Notes: generated by a model not told the origin, from the sequence alone. A stretch of 64,000 bases of DNA from Plectosphaerella cucumerina (GCA_020746995.1 JAGPXD010000001.1:1054001-1118000); one strand, 5' to 3'. Positions 43,183 to 54,626 are shown, counted from the stretch's first letter. Numbers and translations: made by a program.

Positions 43183-46100
43183 GATTCCCGGGCTTCGGGA
43201 CCGTCAATCCTCGAGTTCCAAGGCGACCAGCGGAGTGTCAAGTAGGCCTGGTAGCGAACCGGGCCTGCTCGATCCGGGGGACGCGTCGACTTCTCGGTTT
43301 CTGGGGGAAGGGAAAGGGCGATTTGATGGGATGGGGGGGACAAGAAGTCGTTGTCGTGTCGAGTTGATTCTGTCAACACTGGATGGCGAGAAGGGCGAGG
43401 GCGAAATCGAGGGTGTAGACGACTGACTGCAGAGCGAGCAGACGAAAATGACGGGGCGACGGCGGAGGGCAGGAGCGTTTCGCACGTCAGGCGTCTGGTG
43501 GTAGTGCGTGCGTGCGTCGGGGCGACGGTCGGTCGGGTGGGCGTAGGCGTGGGCAAGGGCGAGGAGGACTGGGGACTGGTCTGGAAGAGAAGAGGGGGGG
43601 CCACTGGCCGGGAAGAGAGAGAGAGAGAGCCCTGCTTCGCCCACTGGGGGTTGCCCGGTCGGTCGGTTGTAGCAGTTGCCAGTGGCCGGGGGTGGAAGGG
43701 CGGGGGTCGAGTGTTTCCTCAGGCCTCGATAGCGGTCACGACGGACTCGATAGGCGGTCGGGGAAGGCTAAGCCGCAGTGGGGTCTGCGGGTAGGTACTT
43801 GCCTACAGTGGATGGGTGACGCGGTACTTCGCGAGTTGCGGACCTCGACTGAGCTGAGGCAGGCGCTGAGGACTTGGGCCGTTTGACTTTGAGAGGAATG
43901 AGACTTGAGGAAAATGAACCATGATGGAAACTCGACTCAAATACTGCCAGACCCGATTTCTCCTTGATTCGACTCAGATATGGAATGACCGGTGACTGGA
44001 GGCGAGGTGTTCCGTCGTGCTGTGCCGGACTGTACTGGTGTTGTCCTGTCGGGCAGGTGCCATCCAGTCAACCCTTCCTCGCCTGTTCTGGTTTGAAGCC
44101 GAAAGTTCCAATCCACCTCACGCCTCTTCCGCCGCTCTATCCGTTAGGCTGGCTTGTGAATGTCTGTCTGCTCTCCGCACATGTCCGCGGCTACCTAGGC
44201 AAGCCAGGCAGTTTCTTCTCGACCAAAAGGCAGGTTCTCATCCATCCGAGTCTCGAAGCACAGACAGACTCCCTCTCCCACCACTGTGTGTGCCACCCTC
44301 ACACTATCGTGCCCGCTGCACGCCCGCCCGCCCACCCGATCCGTACAAGTGGGCCCGGGCTCCAGAGAGGGTCACAGTGAGGGCAGGGCTGGGGTTGGCT
44401 GATCCGCCTGGCACGCAAACGACGGGCGGGACGGCGGGCACTGACCAGTGAAGGAGGAGGGAGCGGGCAGGCGCGCCGAATCAGGGCAGGTACAGGCACG
44501 GGTACAGGTACAGGGAGAGCACGCTGTGCCCTGAGAAAGAACAGGCAGTCACGATCCAGAAAGGAAGGAACCATCAACCGCTGATGGTGTGCCTTGATGT
44601 TATCGGAGCAAACAAATGCCCTTCATCAACCTTCAATTAACAAATCAACCCGAGTCGAAATCAAAGCCTCCAAGTCCAAAGTCCAACACACCCTCTAACT
44701 TTTTGTACGGCAGCCAGCGTCAGTCTGGCCTGCTGGCTGCTGCTGGACGCTGGTCCGAGTGCCCTCCCAAACGCAGCCTCAATCAAAATCCTCTTGGCTG
44801 TGTTCAAGTCACGACCGTTCCAGGATGGAGTCTGGACGCAGTTCATCTTGTCGAGAGAGAAGAAACTGACAGCTCGCACGAAGGAATATCCAATAGATGC
44901 ATCTCGGCAGCAGCGCTTGGTACCAGCTCAGCAGGAAACACCTCGTGTCCCCGCGTGAAGCCCCGTGAACGGAGGCACGCACTTGACGGAAGACATGCTC
45001 CCTCCCCAAAGTCAGACGGGTCGAATGCCGAGTCACCGAGGGAAGGGCACTGGAAGCACATCATCCCCAGCATCGAAACAGAAAGCCGAATCGAAGGGCC
45101 TTCCAGTAGTCCAAAGACAACACTGTCATACGAAACACGGATTCCATCCTCATCACTCCCAGTACTCTCAATCCGACAAATTCTCTGTTCCCCATGGCGA
45201 CCAGGACAGTGCTGACAGAGGTTGCCGTCACCTTGGACAGTGGTGGGCCTGGTTTGCCACCCACCGTGTTCTGTCGTCAGCCACACTGGTGATATCGTCA
45301 CTTTTCCCGCTGACAGCCACAGTGTCGCGTTTCCACCAGCAACGCCGCTAACGCCCCCGGCGCCCCTCACCCCGGCGGTTTTACTTTTCCTCGTTCGATC
45401 AGCAAGCAGCCACCCACTGCACAGCATGCACCAAACCGACACCACCGAGACGCAGGTTGCCTTGTGGCCAGGCCAGCCTCAGGCTCTCTGGAAGAAACGA
45501 GTCCGAGCCAGACAGCCAGCCAGCCTGTCCCGTCTGCCAGCTGCAGGTCCGGTCGGTCTCCTTCGAGTTCCGTGCCTCCGACAACCCTCGAAATTTCCGT
45601 GGTGCAGCGAGAAAACGGGCGAGCATCGCCGAGATGGATGGATGGAGTGACAGACAGACATCCTGCACTTGTCGTCTCGGACAAATGGTCCCAATCGCGG
45701 ATGTGTTGCCCTGTTCTGCCGCAGATAGAGACAGCAGCCGTCTCAATGACACTGACCGGAGGCCAGAGCCCCTGGGCCTTGCCCCGGGATTTGCGTTGCC
45801 TCTCCCACCCACCGCACCTAACAGTTATCTATCTTCTGCGCAGACCCGCGGATTCCAACCTACCCGAAATGAGAACAGACAGGAGGACGTTTCCATCCAG
45901 CCCTTTGTCGTCTCGACCTGACCGCACAAGATAGTGGGAGAACGGCACGCAGCAACGGCCAACTCTGTTGCCGCCCGACCTGACTTGCATTCGCCACGGA
46001 CCTGTCCCCGGCAGCCCTTGCCCCCTTCTGAGGGACCTGAGAGGGGGTAACCCGAGCAGCATCGAACCCAAAATGCCCGCTGGCCATGCTTCTTCCGTCC

Positions 46101-47443
46101 GGCGGGATGTCGAAGACAAAAACAGAACATTCGTTCTTCCTCTACAAAGGTCCAGGCCGCCCCAGACGCAGATCCGTCCATGGCCGGCCTGAAGGGAACA
46201 CGACCATCGATCCCCCCGAAGAGCGATCCGTTTCATTTTCAGCGAGCAGCCTGTCCACCGTCGACAGGAAACGTCGCATCGAGGGACGCGGCCCAGCCTG
46301 CTCTGACTGGACCCGGGTCAGGGTCTCGGCGCACAAGACACATCAGCCCCCGTCGTGGACGGTGGCCCCCCGCGCCGCCAACTCGGCACGATTCATTCGC
46401 GGGTCTCTCTCTCAATCACACGCTGGCTGGCTGGCTGGCTGGCACCTCCATCCTCCAGCAACCCACGGCCAGCCGGCATCCTTCGCAACCCTGCTTCCTC
46501 ACCCCCTCACTCGTCAGTGTGGCGAGACCCTTCCCACATCTCTCGGTCCGCCCCACGACACGACACGCCGGCACGCATTTGAGGACAGGCCAGCGTTGAA
46601 ATGGCTTGTCTCCAGTCGCTCTCGTCAAGCTGGCTCGTGATGCCGGTCACTTGTCATCGGCGGTGGGTAATATTCCACCCGCGACACCACATATGATATC
46701 ATGCGTGCCACCACTCTCCATTTCCAGGGCGTTAGCACTCGATAGCGGGCCACACCACTGTGCAGCCGCCGGCCTCACACGACGGCGGCATGCAGTAAGC
46801 AATCACTCCTCGGATAACCCGCCGCCGAGTCACGCCAGATCGGCCACCAAGACGCCCAACGTAGACCGGTCTTGGCGCCACTCCCCGTTAATGGATATCA
46901 CATCTGTACAGTGCCGTATCGTCAACGCCCGGTGCCTGTGCCGCACGGAGTCTTCGTGATGAAGAGAGGGGTTCGCTCTCAGCTTCGCCATTTGTGATGT
47001 CACCCCTCTCTGGTCCTGAAAACAGCAGCAGCCCACGGCCATCATTTGTTCCTGTCTTCGGACGAGTCCTGAACGGCATCAGCCTCACCCGTGCCCCGGG
47101 GAGGCGGGTCGCGGGCTTTAAACCGCGGCCAAACACACACGGCCCCTACGCAAGGGATGAGACGGCCAGGAGTCAGCCTCGGCCACTCGGGCCACTGCCG
47201 CGTGAAGCAGCCTGGCATGGCAGCATCACCAGAATAATCAAACAGAGACGCGGGCCGGCCCAGGGAGACTGGTGGATCCTTCGATGGAAGAAAAACAAGG
47301 CTGCTTGGCCGGGCTTTCTGCCTGGCTTTCTCTAAGATGCCCCCGCGACGCCCCAAACGCCTCCCTCCTTGAGGAAAAAAGAGATGCTCCCGCACGGCAA
47401 TGCGTCCTCCCATGCGTGAGTCAAGCAACACTACCCCGACTCC
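43183..47443. other. Long gene-free stretch of about 4.3 kb
   Basis: Many overlapping open frames exist on both strands but none has a recognisable domain, signal peptide or exon structure. The left ~700 bp, with a short GA repeat at about 43,613-43,629, probably hold the promoter and leader of the LAMMER kinase. The right end holds the 3' flank of the sideroflexin gene. Short GGCTGGCTGGCTGGC and GACAGACAG runs appear at about 46,422-46,440 and 45,650. I see no transposon ends. Confidence 0.45.
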
Positions 47444-48588
47444 CTAGATGCCCCTGTTGAACACAACCCTACCATCCACGCCGCCACGGCCGTGGAACTC
47501 GGGCTCCAGCTTGTCGGCGGCGATGGCCTGCCTCTGCGGGAACACTGCCAGGGCCAGGGGCAGCACGGCAAAGCTCGTGCCCAGAATCAGAGCGAGGTTG
47601 ACGGGCATGACCATGCGCGGCCGCGCCCGCAACCACTCGGTGCGCTGAAGGCGAACAAGGGCCAGAGGGGGCAGCACCATGATGGGCGTCGAGTTGAAGA
47701 CCCTGCTAGCGGCCGTCTCGCCCACGGCCAGCCTCGCGGCGGCCTTGCTCTTGCCCAGGCTCGGCACGTCGTTCTCGCCCTTGCCCTCGGCGGCGAGGGC
47801 GGCCCTGTCGGTGTCGGAGAGGACGGGGTACACGTCGATGCCGGTGCGCATCTCCTCGCCGCGCATGAGGAAGACGTTGAGGGCGCCGGCGGTGGCGACG
47901 GCGGCGAAGGGCACGAGACGGGTCAGCGTCACGCGTGTGGCGGGCGTCAGGGACTTGAGGCGCGGCACCACCTTGTTGAGGCCGACGGCCACGCCGCAGG
48001 AGACGCTGACGGCGGCGAAGTAGGACTGGGCCATCTTGGACCAGGAGAGCGGTGAGGACTTGTTGGCGTTGGCAGAGTTAATGGCCACGTTCAGCGATTG
48101 GTTGATCACCTGCCAGGCGACGGTGCCACCGGTCTGTCGGAAGAGAAGTCAGTCTGGGAGTCCTAGGCGAGGCTATTCGGGGACGGAGGGATGACGCACT
48201 CCCAGTCCTGGCTGGAGCATGCCCGCCGTGACGATCAGGTTGGACAGCACAAAGGCCGACATGCGGAAGGGCAGCAGGATCGTCTCGCCCGTGTCGGGAT
48301 GGAGGGTTGAGTCGACGAGCTTCTTGGCCTGCCACAGCTCGGGGCTCATGTGCTTGATCTTGCCCTGCTTGTAGTCGGTGAGGAGGCGCTTCGCGTTCTC
48401 AAGGCCCGTGGTACCGGCGAAGAGGGTGCTGGAGGGGGGAGAGGTCAGCGGGCGCGAAGCATTGCTGTGATGTAGGAAGCTCACCTTGGGTCCGTCAGGC
48501 CGACGGCGTGCTGGACGCGACCCCAGTATGTCGAGAGGTCATACTGCGAGGCGGGCAGCTGGCGGCTGCCGGGGAGGGACGAGGACAT
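47444..48588 (-). CDS. fsf1: Sideroflexin, mitochondrial serine/tricarboxylate carrier
   Basis: Inner-membrane carrier of the sideroflexin family; animal SFXN1 imports serine for mitochondrial one-carbon metabolism and the yeast counterpart is Fsf1. Three minus-strand exons, 48485-48588, 48200-48428 and 47444-48133, give 340 aa, normal for the family. Conserved features are SQYDLSTYWGRVQHAVGLTDP at the start, the family signature STLHPDTGE, then TGGTVAWQVINQSLN and ANANKSSPLSWSKMAQSYFA. Several hydrophobic segments follow and the protein closes with a hydrophobic PVNLALILGTSFAVLPLALA segment. Splice sites are GT/AG and keep frame. A fragment of exon 2 (48290-48349) is copied at 51128-51187. 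Confidence 0.94.
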
Positions 48589-49057
48589 TGTCGCTGTCGC
48601 GGGGTGACTCGGCGGCGATTGGGGGGTGAACTCGCGTCGGGAGGGAGAGGAGGACTCGTCGGGGACAGCCGCCGCAGGGCCGAAGGTCGAGGAATGAGGA
48701 ACGGCCTCTGTGGTGCTTTGGCGGGAGATTTTCGTGTGCTGTGCGACTCTGAGCAGTTCGGCCGAAAAATAGAGGGCGATAATCTCAACGAGCAGACGAT
48801 TGGGTCTCGGGTGGAGTCACCGACCAGAGCCGTGGGCAGCCGAGTCCGAGATCGGAGTCAGGGTCCGACCGGCAGGGGAGAGGGGAGATAAGGGACTGAG
48901 ATAGTGGGCTAACAGAATGGCGCGATAAGGGCAAGGGTTCGCGATAGGGGAGTATCTTGGTGTTTTGAGGCGATTTCACGGGTTGAACATGATAGCACGA
49001 GTTTTACGAGCGTCACTGTTCATAAACAAGATGTGATGGGAAGTTCAGAGTTGGTTG
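48589..49057. other. Promoter region of the sideroflexin gene
   Basis: No coding signal. The part next to 48,588 is GC-rich with CGGCGG/GGGG runs on the plus strand; it becomes less GC-rich toward 49,000 just before the tandem repeats. Confidence 0.4.
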
Positions 49058-49701
49058 CATTGAGAGCGTCGGCAATGTCGTGAGACAGCCTTGCTGAGGT
49101 GATGGTGGAGTGTGCCAACCATCCCGGACCAGTATCAAAGAGATCCTGGTTCCGTGTGCTGCAATACTCTTCCTGAATGCCCCCGAAAATCAGTTCATAA
49201 CTTCGTGTCCTCATTCCATCGTGAGTCGTGCCGGTGTCGTTATCGTGAATCGCCAAGTCGAGAGCGGCAGGCTTGCTGAGGTTGTTGGTTGAGATGTGTC
49301 AACCAATCCTGACCAGTGTCAAAGAGATCCTGGTTCCATGTGCTGCGATCCTCTTCCTGAATGTTCCAATGCCGGTTCATAACTTCGTGTGGTCGTCCCT
49401 TCGTGAGTCGTGCCAGTGTCGTCATCGTGAGCCGCCAATTTGACAAGAGGTTGTTGTGTTGAGAGCGAAGGCAATGTCGAGAGACAGCCTTGCCGATGAT
49501 GATGGTTGAGATGTGTCAACCTTGTTGAGGATAATGGTCGAGATGTGTCAACCACTCCTGACCAGTTATCAAAAAGAACATGGTCTCACACGCTGCAATC
49601 CTCCTGCCAAAGCCCCAAAAGACAAGTTCATAACTTCATGTCGTCGTTCCATCGCGAGTCGTGCCTTTCGTGTCGTAATCGTGAGTCGCCAACTCGAGAG
49701 C
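49058..49701. repeat. Three degenerate tandem repeat units of about 190-245 bp
   Basis: The units run roughly 49058-49266, 49267-49456 and 49457-49701. Shared blocks in order are GAGAGCG..GGCAATGTCG, GACAGCCTTGC, GATGTGTCAACC, CTGACCAGT.TCAAA, TCATAACTTCGTGT, GAGTCGTGCC and TCGTGA.TCGCCAA. The third unit has an extra copy of the GAGATGTGTCAACC block. Copies differ by many substitutions and small gaps. There is no long coding frame and no terminal inverted repeat, so this looks like an old local tandem duplication, not a known mobile element. It lies between the sideroflexin promoter and the 3' end of the small helical-protein gene. Confidence 0.75.
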
Positions 49702-49989
49702 GTGTCGTCTAAGTATCGAGGGTATCCATCCGCAGTTGTTGAGCAGCAAGAGTAGATCCGCAGAAGTCAACGCGCCAAAGTTGTACCGCAAGACTTGTTC
49801 CCATAATCGATCGCTCAAGAGTTGTTTGCGTAAAAGTCGTCATCTCGTGGCTCGTAACAGCAATCCCGCGCTCCTCGTTCCTCATCGCCCGGCCCCGTGC
49901 CTCGTGCTTCCAGCGCAGCGGTCTTCTCGACACAACTGGCTTGGTCGTCGTAAAAAGAACTCGGTGCCCTGTGGGCAGAGGAGTCTCGC

Positions 49990-50552
49990 TCAATTCTGGT
50001 TGGAAGCTAATTCTTTGTCAGAAACTCATCTTCCAAGGACACTGCTGGCTGCCAGCCATCAAAGGGACACTTACAAGGAGCCGGAGGGGCCGAAGCCACA
50101 GCGGCCAGCTGGTGAAGGCTGTTCACCGTTCTGCGGAACTCGGCCTCAGACTCCTGGGTTTTGCGACGGAGCTCCTCGCTCCTCTGCTGGTACATCCGAG
50201 CCTGCGCGTGGTGCTCGTTCACCACGGCCTGCACGTTGTTGTTGTGAGGGGCGGCATGCCCCAGCTGGGGGGGGACGGCAGCCATCACCGCCATGGCGCG
50301 GTCGTGCGCCTCGTCGCGGCATCTCTTGAGGGCCGAAAGGCCAAGGTTGGCTGCCTCAAGGCAGCGGGCGTACTGGCCCAGGAGGGCCGCGTGGACATTC
50401 TGGATGTCAATGAGTTGTCGGAGGAGGGCGGCGTTGCCCTCCCCCTCGGCGCGTATGCACAGCTGGTCGAGGTAACGAGCCGTCCTCGTGGTGACGAGGA
50501 CGGTCTCCGCGCTGATCACGTACTCGAGGCGGGGGTCCTGGTTGTCAGCCAT
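49990..50552 (-). CDS. Small helical protein of unknown function
   Basis: Two minus-strand exons, 50075-50552 and 49990-50006, give 164 aa. The first ATG of the frame starts MADNQDPRLEYVISAETVLV. The sequence is almost wholly helical and partly coiled coil (RCLEAANLGLSALKRCRDEA, later MYQQRSEELRRKTQESEAEF), with a short loop PQLGHAAPHNNN. The 68-nt intron has a GTAAGT donor, a CTGAC branch and a TAG acceptor. If it is kept, the frame runs on for 23 codons and stops at that same TAG, ending in EDEFLTKN instead of PAPSSNQN. I do not recognise a family. Its neighbours are repeats and a copied gene fragment, so it may be a lineage-specific gene. Confidence 0.6.
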
Positions 50553-51127
50553 GGTGTGTATCGCGATGTCGAAAAAAGGGGGTTTTGTCTGGAAGCGTTG
50601 GTGTATCACGCGTCGTCGTGGTGGAAAAGGGAGGGCGACGGGTTAAGGGTAAAAGACGGAAAAGAGAGGTTAAATAGAATAGGAAGAGGACGGCTGATTT
50701 TTCTTCTTTACGCCTGATTTTCCTGAATTTAATTCTATACCTTCCGGTGGTGGAATATCACGGTGAGATGGAAGGACCCAGTGCGAGCCCCTGTTAGACA
50801 GACGGTGGTAGCACGGTGTAGTTGCCCTGTTTGTCAGAAATATCTGCAGTTGCAGTTTATATCGATGGACTTTTTGGGCGGGATCACGTGCTGCGGAGCT
50901 TTTTCAGCGCTCTCGTGCATTCCGTGATTCTCTTTGGAAGGAACTGGACACTGAAGACTTTAGGATGCTCTCCTTTGATCGTCCGAAGATCCTCTTTGAT
51001 CCTCCAGCAACTTCTTCGTGCCGGCAAGCAGAATACCTCCACCCAGGTTGCTGATGTGCTGGTGAGGGGATATGCTGAATGATTAGCTGGTTAAGAAGCG
51101 TTGATAACATGTTCTCTTTGACGGGAT
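50553..51127. other. Intergenic, promoter of the small helical-protein gene
   Basis: No gene is supported. The part at 50,660-50,740 is AT-richer than its surroundings. The stretch ends where the sideroflexin-like fragment begins. Confidence 0.4.
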
Positions 51128-51190
51128 ATGAGTTCCGAGCTTTGGCAGGTCAAGAAGCTCGTCGACTCGACCCTCCACCCCGACGCGTGA
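51128..51190 (+). pseudogene. Isolated copy of part of sideroflexin exon 2
   Basis: The plus strand reads MSSELWQVKKLVDSTLHPDA followed by TGA. This matches MSPELWQAKKLVDSTLHPDT in the sideroflexin gene (minus strand 48349-48290). By hand alignment 53 of 60 nt are identical; six of the seven differences are transitions and four are silent. Similarity stops abruptly at both ends. The copy is in opposite orientation to the parent gene, about 2.8 kb away. It is too short to be functional as a carrier and is best seen as a relic of a duplication or rearrangement. Confidence 0.8.
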
Positions 51191-52592
51191 TGTCACTGAA
51201 TGTGTTTTGCTCTGTGCACTGTTAACGGTGGTGTTCAGTGTTAGGTCTCACCTTGGTATCAACCGCCTTAATTTCGTCAACTCGTCCGATCTGGACATGT
51301 TCGAGCGCTTTGCGGGGTTCTTGAAAGGAGTCCACGTTGGCGTCGGTGGCGGTGGCCAGCCTAGGCTTTTGCATGGGTAGGTAACGCGACAGAGCGTTTG
51401 TATGCAGTCTCCAATGTTCAGACCAACAGAGCAAATCGAACTTTCAGCAACATGCCCGGATTGGCGACAATCGTTCCAACTTCTTCGACACCACGCTAGA
51501 CAGCGACGAGACAACACAGCGACGACAACTGCTCGCACTTGATTCTCCAAACGCGCCGACGTCGATCATCGCGCGGCCGGCATCATTAGGGCTGACATTG
51601 ACGCGGCGATCGAGACACTTCAGCACAAGCAGCAGCCCACTACAATGGCCTGCCCGTTGGAGCCAACACTCACGACGCAAGGAGGGTACTCAACTTTGTG
51701 ACCCTTAAATAAATGCCAACGCTTGTTGCTGGCGGCGGAAGATTTGATAAAATCACCGTACAAGCCACCTCTTCCGAGGGAAAAAAGAGCTCATTTGCGT
51801 TTGAGAGGCATTAATGTCCAAGAAAGCGGGATAGAGAGGGTTCAAATCCAACAGCAGATCCTAAGTACCTATCGAGTCTATCAACCCCTTGCCGGGCCTA
51901 GACTTGCTGAGCCTGGACTCGCCATGTCCCATCCAAATGTCTGAGTCGTCCCCACAGTTGATGAAAGCCGTGTCATCGCCCAGGCCAGGGGAGACAGGTT
52001 GGCCCGTCTGGGATGCGGCGGGAGAGTCAGGCTCGGTGGGAGAGTCAGGCTCGGTGGGAGAGAGCCCTGGACTCAGGAGTTGTCTAAGAATGCTGCTTAT
52101 GTAAATATCGATGAACTGTCACGCGGCTATCGCGTACTATCACGAAAGAAAGATGGCCTTTTGATTAGGCCCTTCAAGTCTTTGTAGTCAAGGACCTCCA
52201 CTCCTGACCGATTACCTCTGATTATTCGTCATCACATAGAGCAAGATCACCTGAAGACAGAAGATGTTTACCCAAATCATTAAATTACACTCCATGGTTA
52301 CATATGTGCTGTGACCGGGTATTGTGCCAGAACGCCAACACCACCTTCCCAATGCCGCTCTGCTGATGCTGCCAAACCCAAGGAACACAGACCTATATAC
52401 TACTGCGACCCTGAAAACAAATAAGAGCCATATAAACAAAAAAAGAGGGAGAAACGCCAGAGGGCAGCTGCCCTCGACTCCTTTGTCCTCGACCCTCGGA
52501 CGCTGTCGGCCAGCGACAAGAGACCCGACAAAGAGACACCCGCCTCACCCCGAAAACACAAACACGCAAAAGCAAACCAAGATTCAGAACAC
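51191..52592. other. Intergenic, no supported gene
   Basis: Short protein-like pieces occur at about 51,444-51,690 on both strands, but none forms an exon set or matches a family I know. A short tandem repeat at 52,020-52,064 is listed separately. The right end is the 3' flank of the next minus-strand gene. Confidence 0.4.
52020..52064. repeat. 18-bp direct repeat, about 2.5 copies
   Basis: The unit GGGAGAGTCAGGCTCGGT occurs at 52020-52037 and 52038-52055, followed by a partial third copy. It lies in non-coding sequence. Confidence 0.8.
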
Positions 52593-54626
52593 CTAAGGGA
52601 AGGACGCGCGGCTACCGCTGGCGCGGTGCGAGGACGGCAGACGGCCAGAGTCGGCATCGGTGATGAGCTTGTTCAGCACATTGCCGCGACGAGGGGCCTT
52701 GACGTCGATCTCGGCCAGGATGGGGGCCTCGACGCGCTGACGCTTCGTCGGCGGGTGGGCGTAGATGGGGCTGGCATCGCGAGATTGGATCTCGGCGATG
52801 CGCTTTGAGCGGCGCGTCGGCTCACCGCTACGAGGGGAGTCTTCGTAGCGGTTGTCGTTGTCGTAGTCGACCTCGTCCTCGTCCTCGTCCTCATCGAGGT
52901 CATCCTCGTCGGAGCGGCGGCGGCGCTTACTGCCGCCACCACGACGGCCTGGCGGAGGCTGGCGTGGAGGGCGCGATGGGCCCTTGGAGGGGGGCTTACA
53001 CCACTTGTCCTCCTCGGTTTCACCGTTGTTCGAGTTGCGGGTGCTGCGCGAGGCGGCGACGCGCTTGGCCGTCAGCCGGATGTACAGATCCAGGTCCCCG
53101 AAGTGCTTGTCGATGGACACGCCGCCGCGCTGGTTGCGGACGACCTGGCGGGCGGAGGACTCGGTCTCGAGGTGGCGGTACGTGAGCCGGTACCAGAGGT
53201 AGTTCCCCTGCTGGCGCTCGCGGCGGCGGCCGCGCTCGCCGCGCTCACGGCGGGCGCGGTCCTCCTTGAGCCAGCGGGACCAGAGGTTGTACTCGCGCAC
53301 CATCCACTCGTTGTACGTGTCGAGCAGGCCGTGGCAGTCGCGGGTGATGGCCATCGGGTTCTTCGGCTCGCGGCGGAAAGCGCGGTTCTCCGGACGAACG
53401 TCCAGGCCGCTGCCGATGAGACCGATGAGGTCGAAGCACCGCTCGAAGCAGTACAGGTGAAAGTAGCCGGCGTTCATGTACGGGTCGTGCAGGTTGCCGG
53501 AGCTCTCGGGGCGCTCGTCAAAGGCGACGCGCCAGAAGCCCTTGAGGATGGTGTTGTGCTTGGACGGGCAGTCGGACCAGCGGCACTTGCGGGTGCGGGG
53601 GTCCAGGCCGCCGCGGTCGTTGCAGCCGGCGGGCATGTTCTGCACCCAGACGCGGAGGGGCAGCTTCTGGGCGCGCCGACCCTTGATGTAGTCGGCGATC
53701 TCCTTGGCGTCAAAGGTGAGGTGGCCCTTCCACTCACCGTTGCGGTTGTACTGGAACTTGCCAGCGAGGAAGGGGGCGGGGGTCTCGGGTAGCTTGGCGT
53801 AGTACTTTGAGTAGTCGACCTCCTTGCCCTTTGACTTTGTCGGGATCAGGTCGGTACGGTCTGGGGAGTACGTGGGCAGCTGGAACGTGGACGACGTGGG
53901 GACGGCGTCGATGGGGCCGGGCGAGGCTGGCTCCGGGGGAGCAACGGTGGCCGGACGCGGTTCTGGGGTCGGATACCGGGTTGAGGGGGGACGGGAGGTC
54001 GGGGCCGAGACGGATTTGTCCAGAGGGGGAGCGTCAGAGAAGGTCAGGTTTGGGGGCAGCACCGGATCGAAGGGGAAGTTGGGGCCGACTTCGAAGCCGT
54101 AGAAGGTGTCGGTGTTGGCCGGGGGAGGAGGAGGAGGATGGGTTGAGGAGGAGGCGGCGGCAGCAGCAGCAGCTGCGGCACGGGAGGGAGGTGGTGGAGG
54201 CAACGTTGGTGGAAGGGTAGGAACTGAAGGATGGCCGGCGTACTGCTCCTGGATATCGTTCCCAGGTGGAGGCTGAGGCACAGGCAGAGGCAAGGGCAGC
54301 GGCTGGGCCTGAACTGGGGGTGACGGGGTGTTGGACTCGCCGCCCCAGAGGCTGTCATCGCCACAGGTCAGCCGTGGGTCGATGAGACCTTCAAAGGGAT
54401 CGGGGATCGACACTGGTGCAGGAGGCTGTGACGTGGGTGCCGGTAGAGGCGGCGGCTGCATTGACGACTGCGCTGGCGGCAGCGGCAGTGGCAGAGGGTC
54501 GAAGGTGGACTGATCGGCGGGCTTTTGTGGTGATGGGCAGAAGAAGCTGTCGAACGTGGGGTTGGACGGCGTATCGAGGTTGGCCAGCGCCGCATCCCAG
54601 TCGTAGTTGTCGACGAAGCCCTCCAT
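52593..54626 (-). CDS. Unknown fungal protein with a conserved Cys/Trp-rich core
   Basis: Single-exon 677-aa protein from the ATG at 54626 (MEGFVDNYDWDAALANLDTP). Residues 1-260 are Pro-rich with an Ala run and short acidic starts, like an activation or interaction region. A folded core of about 290-520 contains FQYNRNGEWKGHLTFDAKEI, LRVWVQNMPAGCNDRGG, RTRKCRWSDCPSKHNTILKG, FWRVAFDERPE and NAGYFHLYCFERCFDLIGL. I have seen this pattern in many fungal hypothetical proteins but know no function. The conserved cysteines could bind metal. The C-terminal part is charged with KRRRR and KRQR nuclear-type signals and an acidic run. A nuclear role is plausible but unproven. The frame is open further upstream without an ATG. 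Confidence 0.75.
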   Translation of the reverse strand: MEGFVDNYDWDAALANLDTPSNPTFDSFFCPSPQKPADQSTFDPLPLPLPPAQSSMQPPPLPAPTSQPPAPVSIPDPFEGLIDPRLTCGDDSLWGGESNTPSPPVQAQPLPLPLPVPQPPPGNDIQEQYAGHPSVPTLPPTLPPPPPSRAAAAAAAAASSSTHPPPPPPANTDTFYGFEVGPNFPFDPVLPPNLTFSDAPPLDKSVSAPTSRPPSTRYPTPEPRPATVAPPEPASPGPIDAVPTSSTFQLPTYSPDRTDLIPTKSKGKEVDYSKYYAKLPETPAPFLAGKFQYNRNGEWKGHLTFDAKEIADYIKGRRAQKLPLRVWVQNMPAGCNDRGGLDPRTRKCRWSDCPSKHNTILKGFWRVAFDERPESSGNLHDPYMNAGYFHLYCFERCFDLIGLIGSGLDVRPENRAFRREPKNPMAITRDCHGLLDTYNEWMVREYNLWSRWLKEDRARRERGERGRRRERQQGNYLWYRLTYRHLETESSARQVVRNQRGGVSIDKHFGDLDLYIRLTAKRVAASRSTRNSNNGETEEDKWCKPPSKGPSRPPRQPPPGRRGGGSKRRRRSDEDDLDEDEDEDEVDYDNDNRYEDSPRSGEPTRRSKRIAEIQSRDASPIYAHPPTKRQRVEAPILAEIDVKAPRRGNVLNKLITDADSGRLPSSHRASGSRASFP

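Noticed and set aside
44616..46640. Several open frames of 130-200 codons on both strands
   Set aside because: They overlap one another, are Ser/Pro/Arg-rich shadows of GC-rich DNA, and none has a domain or splice pattern.
49058..49701. CRISPR array or transposon ends for the repeated units
   Set aside because: Units are long, diverged and without spacers, terminal inverted repeats or a transposase frame; the genome is fungal.
51444..51690. Possible exon or decayed gene
   Set aside because: Protein-like pieces occur on both strands and cannot be connected into a gene; no family recognised.
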